A stretch of 64,000 nt of DNA from positions 1 to 64,000 of the forward strand of contig NZ_JAFIQW010000002.1 in the NCBI RefSeq assembly GCF_017355965.1. The letters are read 5' to 3'. Made by a program: the position numbers and the translations under genes. Positions 17,184 through 24,461 of the stretch are shown piece after piece; position 1 is the stretch's first letter, and the number at the start of each line of letters is the position of its first letter. The DNA is from Desertivibrio insolitus. GTDB taxonomy: Bacteria > Actinomycetota > Actinomycetes > Actinomycetales > Microbacteriaceae. Below the pieces are notes generated by a model. That model did no database searches. It had not been told where the DNA came from and saw only the letters and a list, made by a program, of their open reading frames with translations.

Positions 17184-17949
17184 CAGCCGGATGCCGGGGG
17201 AGCAGCGCGTCGCCCTCGTCTCGGGCGCCGCCCGCGGCATCGGCGCCGCCATCGCGACCCGGCTCGCCGCCGACGGTCGCGCCGTCGCGGTGCTCGACCT
17301 GACGGAGGAGTCGACGCGCGACACCGTCGCGCGCATCGCCGAGGCGGGCGGCCGCGCGATCGGCGTGGGGGCCGACGTGACGGATGCCGCGCAGGTGGCG
17401 GCCGCGGTCGAGCGGGTCGCCGCCGAACTCGGCCCGCCCACCGTGCTCGTCAACAACGCCGGCATCCTGCGCGACAACCTGCTGTTCAGGATGAGCGAGG
17501 ACGACTGGGACGCCGTCATGGCGGTTCACCTGCGCGGCGCCTTCCTGCTGACCCGGGCGGTGCAGACGCATCAGGTGGCGGCGAAGTGGGGGCGGATCGT
17601 CAGCCTGTCGTCGACCAGCGCGCTCGGCAACCGGGGCCAGGCCAACTACTCCGCCGCGAAGGCCGGGCTGCAGGGCTTCACGAAGACGCTCGCGATCGAG
17701 CTCGGGCCCTTCGGGATCACCGCGAACGCGATCGCGCCCGGATTCATCGCGACGGAGATGACCCGCGCGGTCGCCGAGCGGGTCGGCGTGCCGTTCGAGG
17801 ACTACCTCGTCGAGGTGGCGAAGGAGATCCCCGTTCGGCGCACCGGGGTGCCCGAGGACATCGCCGCGGCGGCCTCCTTCCTCACCTCCGACGAGGCCTC
17901 GTTCGTGTCGGGCCAGGTGCTCTACGTCGCCGGCGGGCCCAAGGCGTGA
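17173..17949 (+). CDS. SDR oxidoreductase, 3-oxoacyl-ACP/3-hydroxyacyl-CoA reductase (FabG-like)
   Basis: The 258-residue protein is a classical short-chain dehydrogenase: SGAARGIGAAIA cofactor loop, NNAGI, catalytic Ser-Tyr-Lys in SLSSTSALGNRGQANYSAAKAG, and IAPGFIATEMT after it. FabG-type enzymes interconvert 3-oxoacyl and 3-hydroxyacyl thioesters with NAD(P)H. It is followed by an acyl-CoA dehydrogenase and a thiolase, so a beta-oxidation-type 3-hydroxyacyl-CoA dehydrogenase role fits better than fatty acid synthesis. ATG 17173 has GGGGGA upstream; ATG 17191 is also possible. Confidence 0.88.
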   Translation: MPGSSRMPGEQRVALVSGAARGIGAAIATRLAADGRAVAVLDLTEESTRDTVARIAEAGGRAIGVGADVTDAAQVAAAVERVAAELGPPTVLVNNAGILRDNLLFRMSEDDWDAVMAVHLRGAFLLTRAVQTHQVAAKWGRIVSLSSTSALGNRGQANYSAAKAGLQGFTKTLAIELGPFGITANAIAPGFIATEMTRAVAERVGVPFEDYLVEVAKEIPVRRTGVPEDIAAAASFLTSDEASFVSGQVLYVAGGPKA

Positions 17950-18014
17950 CGACCCAGCGCGGCGGCATCCGCTGAGGTAGCGTCTCGATCACCGAGCGGC
18001 GTCGAGGAGGACGG

Positions 18015-19247
18015 ATGACTGGGACGACGACCGAGCGACCTCGCGGAAGCGTCGGGGTCGCCGAACCGGACTACCGGCTCACCGAGCCGCTCGACCCCGA
18101 CCTGGCGGGCGTCTTCCGCGACCTGCCGGCGGATGCCCGGGAGTACCGCGACCGCGCGCGGCGCTTCGTGCAGGACGAGGTGCTGCCCGTCATCGACGCG
18201 TACTGGGACCGCGCGGAGTATCCACTGCACCTCGTGCGACGGCTCGGCGAACTCGACCTGCTGCGCGACGGGATCGACGTGCCCGGCTTCGCCCGGCAGA
18301 GCCTGCTCGCCGCGTGCCTCGTGCAGGCCGAGCTCACCCGCGGCGACGGGTCGGTCGGGGTGATGCTCGCCGTGCAGGGCGGGCTGACGATGCGCACGAT
18401 CTCGATGCTGGGCTCGCCCGAGCAGCGGGAGCGGTGGCTCGGCCCGCTCGCCCGCGGCGAGGAGCTCGGCGCCTTCGCGCTGACCGAGCCCACCCACGGC
18501 TCGGACTCCGTCGCGCTCGAGACCACCGCGACGAGTGTCGACGGCGGCTTCGTGCTGAACGGCGAGAAGAAGTGGATCGGCAACGGCGGCGTCGGCGGCG
18601 TGACTGTCGTCTGGGCCCGCGGCGACGACGGCGCCGTGCACGCGTTCCTCGTGCCGCAGTCGACTCCGGGGTACCGCGCCGAGACCATCACCGGCAAGGT
18701 CGCCTTGCGCGCGATCTGGCAGACCCACGTGCGGCTCGACGACGTCTTCGTGCCCGCCGACGCCCGGCTGCCCGGCGCGAACACCTTCAAGGACACCTCG
18801 CGCATCCTCGTCGAGACCCGGCTCGGCGTCGCCTGGTCGGCGCTCGGCCACGCCACCGCCTGCTACGAGGCCGCCGTGCACTATGCCGGCCAGCGGCAGC
18901 AGTTCGGGCGGCCGCTCGCCGCCGCGCAAATCGTGCAGGAGCGGCTCGCCCGGATGGCGAGCGAGCTCACCCAGCTGCAGACCCTGCTGATGGCACTTAC
19001 CACCCTCGCCGAGGACGGCGCGCTGCGCGGGCCGCAGGCCTCTCTCGCGAAGTACAGCGCCACCCGCACCGCCCGCTCGATCGCCGCGGATGCGCGCGAC
19101 CTGCTCGGCGGCAACGGCATCCTCCTCCGCAACCGCGTCGCCCGGCACTTCGCCGACATCGAGGCGACCCACACCTACGAGGGCACCGAGACCGTGCAGG
19201 CCCTCATCCTCGGCCGCGAGATCACCGGCCGTTCCGCCTTCGCCTGA
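18015..19247 (+). CDS. Acyl-CoA dehydrogenase, glutaryl-CoA dehydrogenase-like
   Basis: The 410-residue flavoprotein shows acyl-CoA dehydrogenase motifs: GAFALTEPTHGSDS (about 155-168), FVLNGEKKWIGNGG, and the C-terminal catalytic-Glu region HTYEGTETVQALILGREITG, which resembles glutaryl-CoA dehydrogenases. FAD binding is indicated by RQQFGRPLAAAQIVQ. It would oxidise an acyl-CoA to its 2-enoyl form, with decarboxylation if the substrate is glutaryl-CoA. GAGGAGGAC precedes ATG 18015. Together with the SDR and thiolase it makes a partial degradation module; no enoyl-CoA hydratase is present nearby. Confidence 0.85.
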   Translation: MTGTTTERPRGSVGVAEPDYRLTEPLDPDLAGVFRDLPADAREYRDRARRFVQDEVLPVIDAYWDRAEYPLHLVRRLGELDLLRDGIDVPGFARQSLLAACLVQAELTRGDGSVGVMLAVQGGLTMRTISMLGSPEQRERWLGPLARGEELGAFALTEPTHGSDSVALETTATSVDGGFVLNGEKKWIGNGGVGGVTVVWARGDDGAVHAFLVPQSTPGYRAETITGKVALRAIWQTHVRLDDVFVPADARLPGANTFKDTSRILVETRLGVAWSALGHATACYEAAVHYAGQRQQFGRPLAAAQIVQERLARMASELTQLQTLLMALTTLAEDGALRGPQASLAKYSATRTARSIAADARDLLGGNGILLRNRVARHFADIEATHTYEGTETVQALILGREITGRSAFA

Positions 19248-19258
19248 GCAGGAGACCC

Positions 19259-20443
19259 ATGAGCGACGACACCACCCCCGTGCTCCTCGGCGGCGCCCGC
19301 ACTCCGTTCGCCAAGTTCAACGGCGCCTTCGCCGCCCTGTCGGCCGCGGAGCTCGGCGCCCACGCGATCCGCGCCGCCCTCGAGCGCACCGGCGTGCCCG
19401 CGGATGCCGTCGACACCGTCATCCTCGGTCAGGTGATCCAGGCCGGGGCAGGCCAGGGGCCTGCGCGGCAGGCGAGCATCGGCGCCGGACTCGGCTGGGA
19501 CGTGCCGACGATCACGATCAACAAGCTCTGCCTGTCGGGGCTCACCGCGGTGATCGACGCGGCCCGGCTGGTCCGCACCGGCGAGGCATCCGTCGTCGTC
19601 GCCGGCGGTCAGGAGTCGATGACCAACACCCCGCACCTGCTGCTCAAGTCGCGCGAACCGTTCGGACTCGGCAGCCGCAGCCTCGAGGACTCCCTCTACT
19701 ACGACGGTCTGCTCGACCCGTTCGACCACCTGCTCATGGGGCGGGCGACCGACGAGGGCAACGAGCGGCTCGCAATCCCGCGCGAGCGGCAGGACGAGTA
19801 CGCGGCGCTGTCGCAGCAGCGGGCGGACGCCGCGCGGGCGAGCGGCGAGCTCGCGGTCGAGATCGCCCCGGTCGAGCTGCCGCAGCGACGCGGCGAGCCG
19901 ATCGTGGTGACCGACGACGACGGCATCCGCCCCGATACGACGACGGAGGTACTCGCCCGGCTGCGGCCCGCGTTCCGCGAGAGCGGCAGCGTCACGGCCG
20001 GCAACGCGTCGCAGATCACCGACGGGGCCGCCGCGGTCGTCGTCGCGAGCAAGGGCTGGGCGAGGGCGCACGGCGTCGCGTGGCTCGCCGAGATCGGCTC
20101 CGCCGGCCAGGTCGCCGGCCCGGACCGGTCACTGCACTCGCAGCCGGCGAACGCGATCAAGCGTGCCCTCGACCGGCAGGGACTCAGCGTCGCGGATCTC
20201 ACGGCGATCGAGATCAACGAGGCGTTCGCGTCGGTCGTGCTGCAGTCGGCCGACGACCTCGGGATCGAGCCCGAGCGCATCAACCGTGCGGGAGGCGCGA
20301 TCGCCCTGGGGCATCCGGTCGGTGCATCCGGTGCCCGGCTCGCCCTTCACCTCGCGCACGTGGTGCACCGCGACGGGGGTGTGGGGGCGGCGGGCCTCTG
20401 CGGCGGCGGCGGGCAGGGCGAGGCCCTGATTCTGACGCCGTAG
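19259..20443 (+). CDS. Acetyl-CoA acyltransferase (thiolase)
   Basis: The 394-residue protein is a biosynthetic/degradative thiolase with the nucleophilic Cys at about 91 (INKLCLSG), the His motif GHPVGASGARLALHL, and the second Cys in GLCGGGGQGEAL. NEAFASV carries the Asn-Glu of the active site. It either cleaves 3-oxoacyl-CoA or condenses two acetyl-CoA. It starts 11 bases after the acyl-CoA dehydrogenase, with AGGAGA before the ATG, so it belongs to the same operon. It ends 4 bases before a convergent small gene. Confidence 0.92.
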   Translation: MSDDTTPVLLGGARTPFAKFNGAFAALSAAELGAHAIRAALERTGVPADAVDTVILGQVIQAGAGQGPARQASIGAGLGWDVPTITINKLCLSGLTAVIDAARLVRTGEASVVVAGGQESMTNTPHLLLKSREPFGLGSRSLEDSLYYDGLLDPFDHLLMGRATDEGNERLAIPRERQDEYAALSQQRADAARASGELAVEIAPVELPQRRGEPIVVTDDDGIRPDTTTEVLARLRPAFRESGSVTAGNASQITDGAAAVVVASKGWARAHGVAWLAEIGSAGQVAGPDRSLHSQPANAIKRALDRQGLSVADLTAIEINEAFASVVLQSADDLGIEPERINRAGGAIALGHPVGASGARLALHLAHVVHRDGGVGAAGLCGGGGQGEALILTP

Positions 20444-20447
20444 GCGG

Positions 20448-20660
20448 CTAGAGCGGTCCGACCGTCGCCCAGACCATGAGCGTCACGGCGCTCGCCGATG
20501 CCGCGAGCGCCGAGAGACCGATCACGACCACCGAGGCGTTGAGCCGCCGGCGCGACCGTTCGCTTGTGCCCATCCGTGCGGTGGAGAGGCTCATCGCGGC
20601 GAGCGGTTCGGCGCCCGATGGCTCAGGCGTAGTAGTGCTGGAGTTCCGAACAGAGCTCAT
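20448..20660 (-). CDS. Single-helix membrane microprotein, paralogue of 21294-21458
   Basis: The 70-residue protein has a polar, Ser/Thr/Arg-rich N-terminus and one C-terminal helix (VVIGLSALAASASAVTLMVW). The tail SAL-x(5)-SAVTLMVWATVG closely resembles SAL-x(3)-SAVAMMVFATTG of the microprotein at 21294-21458. GGAGG lies about 10 bases before ATG 20660, inside the end of the upstream XRE gene, so the two are translationally coupled by a 38-base overlap. Later in-frame ATGs (for example 20594) lack a ribosome site. Function unknown. Confidence 0.6.
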   Translation of the reverse strand: MSSVRNSSTTTPEPSGAEPLAAMSLSTARMGTSERSRRRLNASVVVIGLSALAASASAVTLMVWATVGPL

Positions 20661-20916
20661 GCGGCCACACCTCCAGCGCGTCGGCGAGTGCCATGAGCTC
20701 GGCGGTGCGGAGGTCGCTCAGGCGACCCGATTCGAGAGCGCTGATCGTCCTCACCGACACGACGCCGCCGGTGGCGGCGGCGAGCTGCGGGATGCTCAGT
20801 CCGAGGCACTCGCGCCCGAGGGTGACGTTGTGTCCGAGGGGACTCACGTCACGGCGCTGCGGACGGCGTAGCGAGAAGGTCGGGGTTCCGAAGGAGAACG
20901 GAGACATGATGGCCAC
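20623..20916 (-). CDS. XRE-family helix-turn-helix regulator
   Basis: The 97-residue protein has one HTH_3 domain (about 30-90): LGHNVTLGRECLGLSIPQLAAATGG with VRTISALESGRL as the recognition region, then LMALADALEVWPHEL. It would bind DNA as a dimer. ATG 20916 or 20907 may be the start. It overlaps one microprotein gene and is divergent, across a 377-base leader, from a related microprotein gene. It is therefore the likely controller of both. Confidence 0.78.
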   Translation of the reverse strand: MAIMSPFSFGTPTFSLRRPQRRDVSPLGHNVTLGRECLGLSIPQLAAATGGVVSVRTISALESGRLSDLRTAELMALADALEVWPHELCSELQHYYA

Positions 20917-21293
20917 GGCGCGGCCTGATTCCTGTCGGGGTCTACCGCGTAGGCGCCTCGACTGCTCTATCCCCGGACACCCTGGTGCCGCTCGCGGCCA
21001 GCCCTGTGCTGGTTCGTCGTCGAGACCACCGCTGGTGCGGCGTCCGGTGGCCCCACGCTAACACCACGGCCGGTCGACCGTCGCAGAGGTGTCCATTTGT
21101 CGCCGCCGGTAGCCGGGAGCGCAGGCCGAGGGCTACCGATGACGGGCAGGGCCCCGAATGAAGGGCGACAACCTGGCGACGTTTCGCCAGGCCGGTCCGC
21201 CGCTCCCCTTTTTGAGCAGCCGGACAACAAAACCTCGCTTGACTAAATGCTAGATAGACGAGACACTTCAGAGACGAGGGAAAGGACGGGGCC
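20917..21293. other. 377-base intergenic region between the XRE gene and the 54-residue microprotein gene
   Basis: No convincing gene. It has lower GC near its right end, a T5 run at 21219-21223, and a candidate -35 TTGACT at 21239-21244 followed by TAGATAGACGAGACAC. A T-run after GC-rich stems (about 21180-21223) could be a terminator or attenuator of a leader transcript. An open minus-strand frame here (20942-21424) is antisense to the microprotein and looks spurious. Confidence 0.4.
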
Positions 21294-21458
21294 ATGACCA
21301 AGCGAGCAAGCACCGCACAGACCGGTACGGTCCGTTTCACCGAGATCGAGGAGCTCTCCCGGGAGCGCACCCTCCTGGTGATGGCGTCCTCGGCGCTCGT
21401 CGCCACCGTGAGCGCCGTTGCCATGATGGTCTTCGCGACGACGGGAGTCGGACTGTGA
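21294..21458 (+). CDS. Single-helix membrane microprotein (54 residues)
   Basis: ATG 21294 follows AAAGGACGGGG. The product has a charged N-terminal half (IEELSRERT) and one membrane helix (LVMASSALVATVSAVAMMVF). Its helix and ATTGVGL tail resemble the 70-residue protein encoded at 20448-20660. The stop overlaps the next ORF as GTGA, and a strong terminator follows. It has no recognised family; a signalling, toxin or transporter-accessory role cannot be told apart. Confidence 0.6.
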   Translation: MTKRASTAQTGTVRFTEIEELSRERTLLVMASSALVATVSAVAMMVFATTGVGL

Positions 21459-21535
21459 ACGACGCCGAGACGTTCGATCCGGATGCCACTCAGCCCATCG
21501 ACATCCGCGCCTTGATGGCGAGCTACGCGGACTAG
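21455..21535 (+). CDS. 26-residue acidic peptide ORF coupled to the microprotein
   Basis: GTG 21455 overlaps the upstream stop (GTGA) and the frame ends at TAG 21533-21535, just 15 bases before a strong hairpin terminator. The peptide is acidic (NDAETFDPDAT, ending ALMASYAD), without Cys or an export signal. Coupling and position support translation; the short length means chance cannot be excluded. Confidence 0.4.
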   Translation: MNDAETFDPDATQPIDIRALMASYAD

Positions 21536-21550
21536 ACGGCCGAGACGATC

Positions 21551-21585
21551 GAAGAGGCGGGGAGCATGGCGCTCCCCGCCTCTTC
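21551..21585. terminator. Perfect 15-bp hairpin terminator
   Basis: GAAGAGGCGGGGAGC (21551-21565) pairs perfectly with 21571-21585 around the 5-base loop ATGGC. It lies between the microprotein genes (+) and the PepSY gene (-), and can serve both directions. Confidence 0.85.
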
Positions 21586-21590
21586 GTATG

Positions 21591-22994
21591 TCAGCCGGTG
21601 CGCGTGCGCGTCGCGGCGAAGAGCGCGTCGGCGAGCACGAACGCGACGAGGCTCAGCCCGAGCAGGGGCAGGAAGAGCCCGACGACGGCGCCCACGGCGA
21701 GGACCGCGAGCACGCCCCACCAGGGCGCACGGGCGAGCGCGCCCGCCTGAACCGGCTTTCCGAACCCGCGCGTCGGACGGCGCTTCCACCACATGAGGTA
21801 GCCGAAGACCACCATCGCGGCGATCCCGAACGCGGCGGCCGCGAGCAGCAGCTGATTCGGCAGACCGAACATCGAGCCCATGTGGGTGTCGATACCCCAG
21901 CGGGCGAGCTTCGCGGGTAGGGAGTAGTCCGCGAAGTCGGTGCGGTCGGTCACCTGCAGCGTGGTGCCGTCCACGGCCACCGAGTCGACCTGGGTCGGGA
22001 AGCTGCGCTTGATCTCGGTGACCGTCCACGCGCTCGCCGCGTCCGCGGGTGGCCTGATCTCAACGAGCCCGGTGTTCACGTTCACTGTCTGCGCGACGGC
22101 CAGCACCTCGTCGAAGGTCGCGGGATCGAGGTCCGCGGACGATCCCTGCGCGCTGCCGTGGTGCCCCGCGTGCTCGCCGCCGCCCGCCGTCGAGCCGTCG
22201 AGCGCGGTGTCGAGCGTTGGCGTCTGCCAGCCGAGCGTCGACCGCAGGTCGGAGACGTTCGCGCCGCCGAACTGCGACCACGTGATGCCGGTCGCGGAGA
22301 GGAACAGGGCGCCGAGCGCGAGCCAGACCCCGGTCGAGGCGTGCCAGAAAAAGATGCGTCGGTAGCCCCTGGCCTTGCGGTCCGGCCGCACGAGATCTCT
22401 CCTCCGTCGCGCCGTGCGCCAGCGCTGGACCCACAGCGCGAGCCCCACGAGCGTGACGACGCCGAGCCAGCTCGCGGCCAGCTCGCTGTAGGCGCGACCG
22501 ACCTCGCCGAGGCCGAGACTGCGGTGGAACTGGTCGATCGCCGTTCGCAGCGGCAGCGCTCCGCTCGTGCCGTAGACCGCGAGGTCGCCGCGCACCTCGG
22601 CGGTCGCCGGGTCCACGAAGATCGCGCGAGTCTGCCCGTCGAGCAGCCCCTCGGCGGTGAACATCACGCGCGTCGTGTCGCCGGGTTCGGGCGCGGGCCG
22701 CACCGCGACGAGGGCGCCGTCGTCGCCCACGACCGTCTCGGCGGCCGCGATCTGATCGGCGAGGGGCAGCGCGGGCCCCGACACGGGGGCGTGCAGCTTC
22801 TCGTCGTAGACCGCCTGCTCGAGCGCCGGCGTCAGGGCGTAGCCTGCGCCGCTCAGCGCGGCGACCAGGATGAACGGCCCCACGAGGATCCCGGCGTAGA
22901 AGTGCAGCCGCAGCAGCAGCGGCCCCAGCCACGGCGCCGGCCGGGCGCGCTGCGGAGCGGGCGCGGTCCCGTGGGGCGGCGCGCTCAGCGTCAT
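21591..22994 (-). CDS. PepSY-associated TM (PepSY-TM) protein
   Basis: The 467-residue protein has an N-terminal helix (LLLRLHFYAGILVGPFILVA), a PepSY-like extracytoplasmic region, then WHASTGVWLALGALFL and further helices, ending with a three-helix bundle. The HFYAG, FHRSLGLGEVGR and FWHASTG motifs define the PepSY-TM family, often tied to metal or siderophore reduction. A His-rich loop (GGEHAGHHG, about residue 285) could bind metal. ATG 22994 overlaps the YcnI stop as ATGA, so it is coupled to a copper-binding protein gene; copper or iron reduction is the best guess. Confidence 0.82.
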   Translation of the reverse strand: MTLSAPPHGTAPAPQRARPAPWLGPLLLRLHFYAGILVGPFILVAALSGAGYALTPALEQAVYDEKLHAPVSGPALPLADQIAAAETVVGDDGALVAVRPAPEPGDTTRVMFTAEGLLDGQTRAIFVDPATAEVRGDLAVYGTSGALPLRTAIDQFHRSLGLGEVGRAYSELAASWLGVVTLVGLALWVQRWRTARRRRDLVRPDRKARGYRRIFFWHASTGVWLALGALFLSATGITWSQFGGANVSDLRSTLGWQTPTLDTALDGSTAGGGEHAGHHGSAQGSSADLDPATFDEVLAVAQTVNVNTGLVEIRPPADAASAWTVTEIKRSFPTQVDSVAVDGTTLQVTDRTDFADYSLPAKLARWGIDTHMGSMFGLPNQLLLAAAAFGIAAMVVFGYLMWWKRRPTRGFGKPVQAGALARAPWWGVLAVLAVGAVVGLFLPLLGLSLVAFVLADALFAATRTRTG

Positions 22995-23644
22995 CCGCGG
23001 GCTCCCGACGTGCGGCGCAGCGTGACGGTGAGCACGACCACCGCGACGACCGCCGCGAGCAGCGCTCCCGCGCCGAGGAAGCGCGCGGTCCGGTCGACGG
23101 GCTCTTCGGCCGGAGCCGCGGCCTGCTCCGTCTCCGCGGCCGAGGCGGTGAGCGTCTCCGCGGCCGAGAGGGTCAGGGTCGGGGCCGGATGCTGGGGCTC
23201 GGTGCCGCCGTCGGCGACCTCGCTCCAGTCGGTCGATCCCTCGACGCACGTCTGCAGAGTCGGGAAGGCGAGCACGTCGCCGGGCCGCCCGTCGAGCGGG
23301 AGCAGCGCCGAGACCTCGACCGTGTCGCGCAGGCCGTCGTCGAGCGGGGTCTGCGCCGTGTAGGTGACCGTCGTGCCGGCGTCGGTCTTCTCCTCGGCGA
23401 TGTCCCAGCCGGGCTTGACGGTCGGCGTGACGGTGGGCACCTCGGCGGGGAACCCGATCGTGAGGGCGGTCGTCGCCGAGCCGGCGCAACCGTGCCCCAC
23501 CGCGAAGGTGAGCACGCTCATCTGCCCGGGCACGGTCGAGGTGGCGTCGAGTTCGACGTGGGCGGAGGCGGGCAGGGGCGCCGCGAGGGCGAGTGCGAAA
23601 CCGGCGGTGCCGGCGAGGGTGGAAAACAGGGCGCGCGAGCGCAT
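22991..23644 (-). CDS. YcnI-family copper-binding protein (DUF1775)
   Basis: The 217-residue protein has a cleavable signal ending ASA and then His at about 29, so the mature N-terminus would be HVELD, the YcnI copper(II)-binding start. The domain continues with FAVGHGCAGSATTALTIGFP and VKPGWDIAEE. A C-terminal helix (GAGALLAAVVAVVVLTV) anchors it outside the membrane. YcnI proteins sequester or deliver copper. The gene is coupled to the PepSY-TM gene and follows a membrane protein gene (23742-24344) in the same direction. Confidence 0.88.
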   Translation of the reverse strand: MRSRALFSTLAGTAGFALALAAPLPASAHVELDATSTVPGQMSVLTFAVGHGCAGSATTALTIGFPAEVPTVTPTVKPGWDIAEEKTDAGTTVTYTAQTPLDDGLRDTVEVSALLPLDGRPGDVLAFPTLQTCVEGSTDWSEVADGGTEPQHPAPTLTLSAAETLTASAAETEQAAAPAEEPVDRTARFLGAGALLAAVVAVVVLTVTLRRTSGARG

Positions 23645-23741
23645 GGGAACCTTTCGAAGGGCACGGCGATGCGTGCGAGAAGCGGAGGGGAACCGTCGGC
23701 GCGCCGACGGAGGCCGCGTCCGCCCGTTCGGCAGGACGCGG

Positions 23742-24344
23742 TCAGTGCGAGGCGTGAGCGCTCGGCGGTCCGCGCAGGCTCCTGGTCGCCGCGCTGATCA
23801 GCGAGGCGAGCGCGGCCGGGGCGTCGTTCGCGCCCGTCCGCCGCACGAGGCGACCCGCGCCCAGCTCGACGCCGAGCACGAGGGCGAGCACCGCCACGAC
23901 GCGCACCGCGACCGCGCGCAGCAGCTGCCGCACCGCGCCGAGACCGGCGTGCAGCGTGAGCAGCGTGACGAGCCCCGCGGCGACGTGGGCCCAGAGCATC
24001 CCGTCGTTGTGGCCGTCGGCGACGACGAGTTCGGTCGCGGCGAGGCTCTCGACGTGGTGCACGACGTGCCTCGCCGGCACCGACGCGCCCCCGGTGCCCT
24101 CGGCCGCGGTGAACACGGCGTGGAGCAGCAGCTGCGTGGCGGCGACACCCGGCAGCAGGCGGGGGAGGGTGACGCGGCGACCCGCGAGCCCGAAGCAGAG
24201 CAGCACGCCGAGCACGAACACCGTCGCGAGCATCAGCGGCTCGGGCACGTGCCCACCGCCGGCACTGTGCGCACACGCGGTCGCGATCGTGCTGACCCCG
24301 GCCGATGCCACGGCGCGCAGCATGCGCTCCTGCCGTGCCTGCAC
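23742..24344 (-). CDS. Multi-helix membrane protein of the YcnI/PepSY cluster
   Basis: About 200 residues with four to five hydrophobic helices (MLATVFVLGVLLCFGLAG, LLPGVAATQLLLHAVF, GMLWAHVAAGLVTLLTLHAG, AVAVRVVAVLALVLGVEL). His residues cluster in RHVVHHVES, DGHNDGMLWAH and LHAG, a pattern consistent with a metal site near the membrane. I do not recognise a named family firmly. GTG 24344 follows GGGGAGG; ATG 24323 is an alternative. The 97-base gap to ycnI is short enough for one transcript. Confidence 0.65.
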   Translation of the reverse strand: MQARQERMLRAVASAGVSTIATACAHSAGGGHVPEPLMLATVFVLGVLLCFGLAGRRVTLPRLLPGVAATQLLLHAVFTAAEGTGGASVPARHVVHHVESLAATELVVADGHNDGMLWAHVAAGLVTLLTLHAGLGAVRQLLRAVAVRVVAVLALVLGVELGAGRLVRRTGANDAPAALASLISAATRSLRGPPSAHASH

Positions 24345-24461
24345 CGCGCCTCCCCGGGTCATGACCAAACTAATGCAGCGCCAACCTGCGAGAAGCTACG
24401 GCTGGTCGGTTCCGGCGCTGTCGGGCGGTGTTCGGAGCAGCGGGCCCTTCGGCTCGGTCGG

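Noticed and set aside
13959-17519. Very long open frame on the minus strand
   Set aside because: It runs antisense or out of frame to six well-supported genes (MFS, aldo/keto reductase, DUF2255, SDR). The product is a low-complexity Arg/Pro/Ala string, typical of high-GC third-position bias.
20942-21424. 160-residue minus-strand frame over the microprotein gene
   Set aside because: No ribosome site, no homology-like pattern, and it covers the divergent promoter region and the 54-residue ORF that has better signals.
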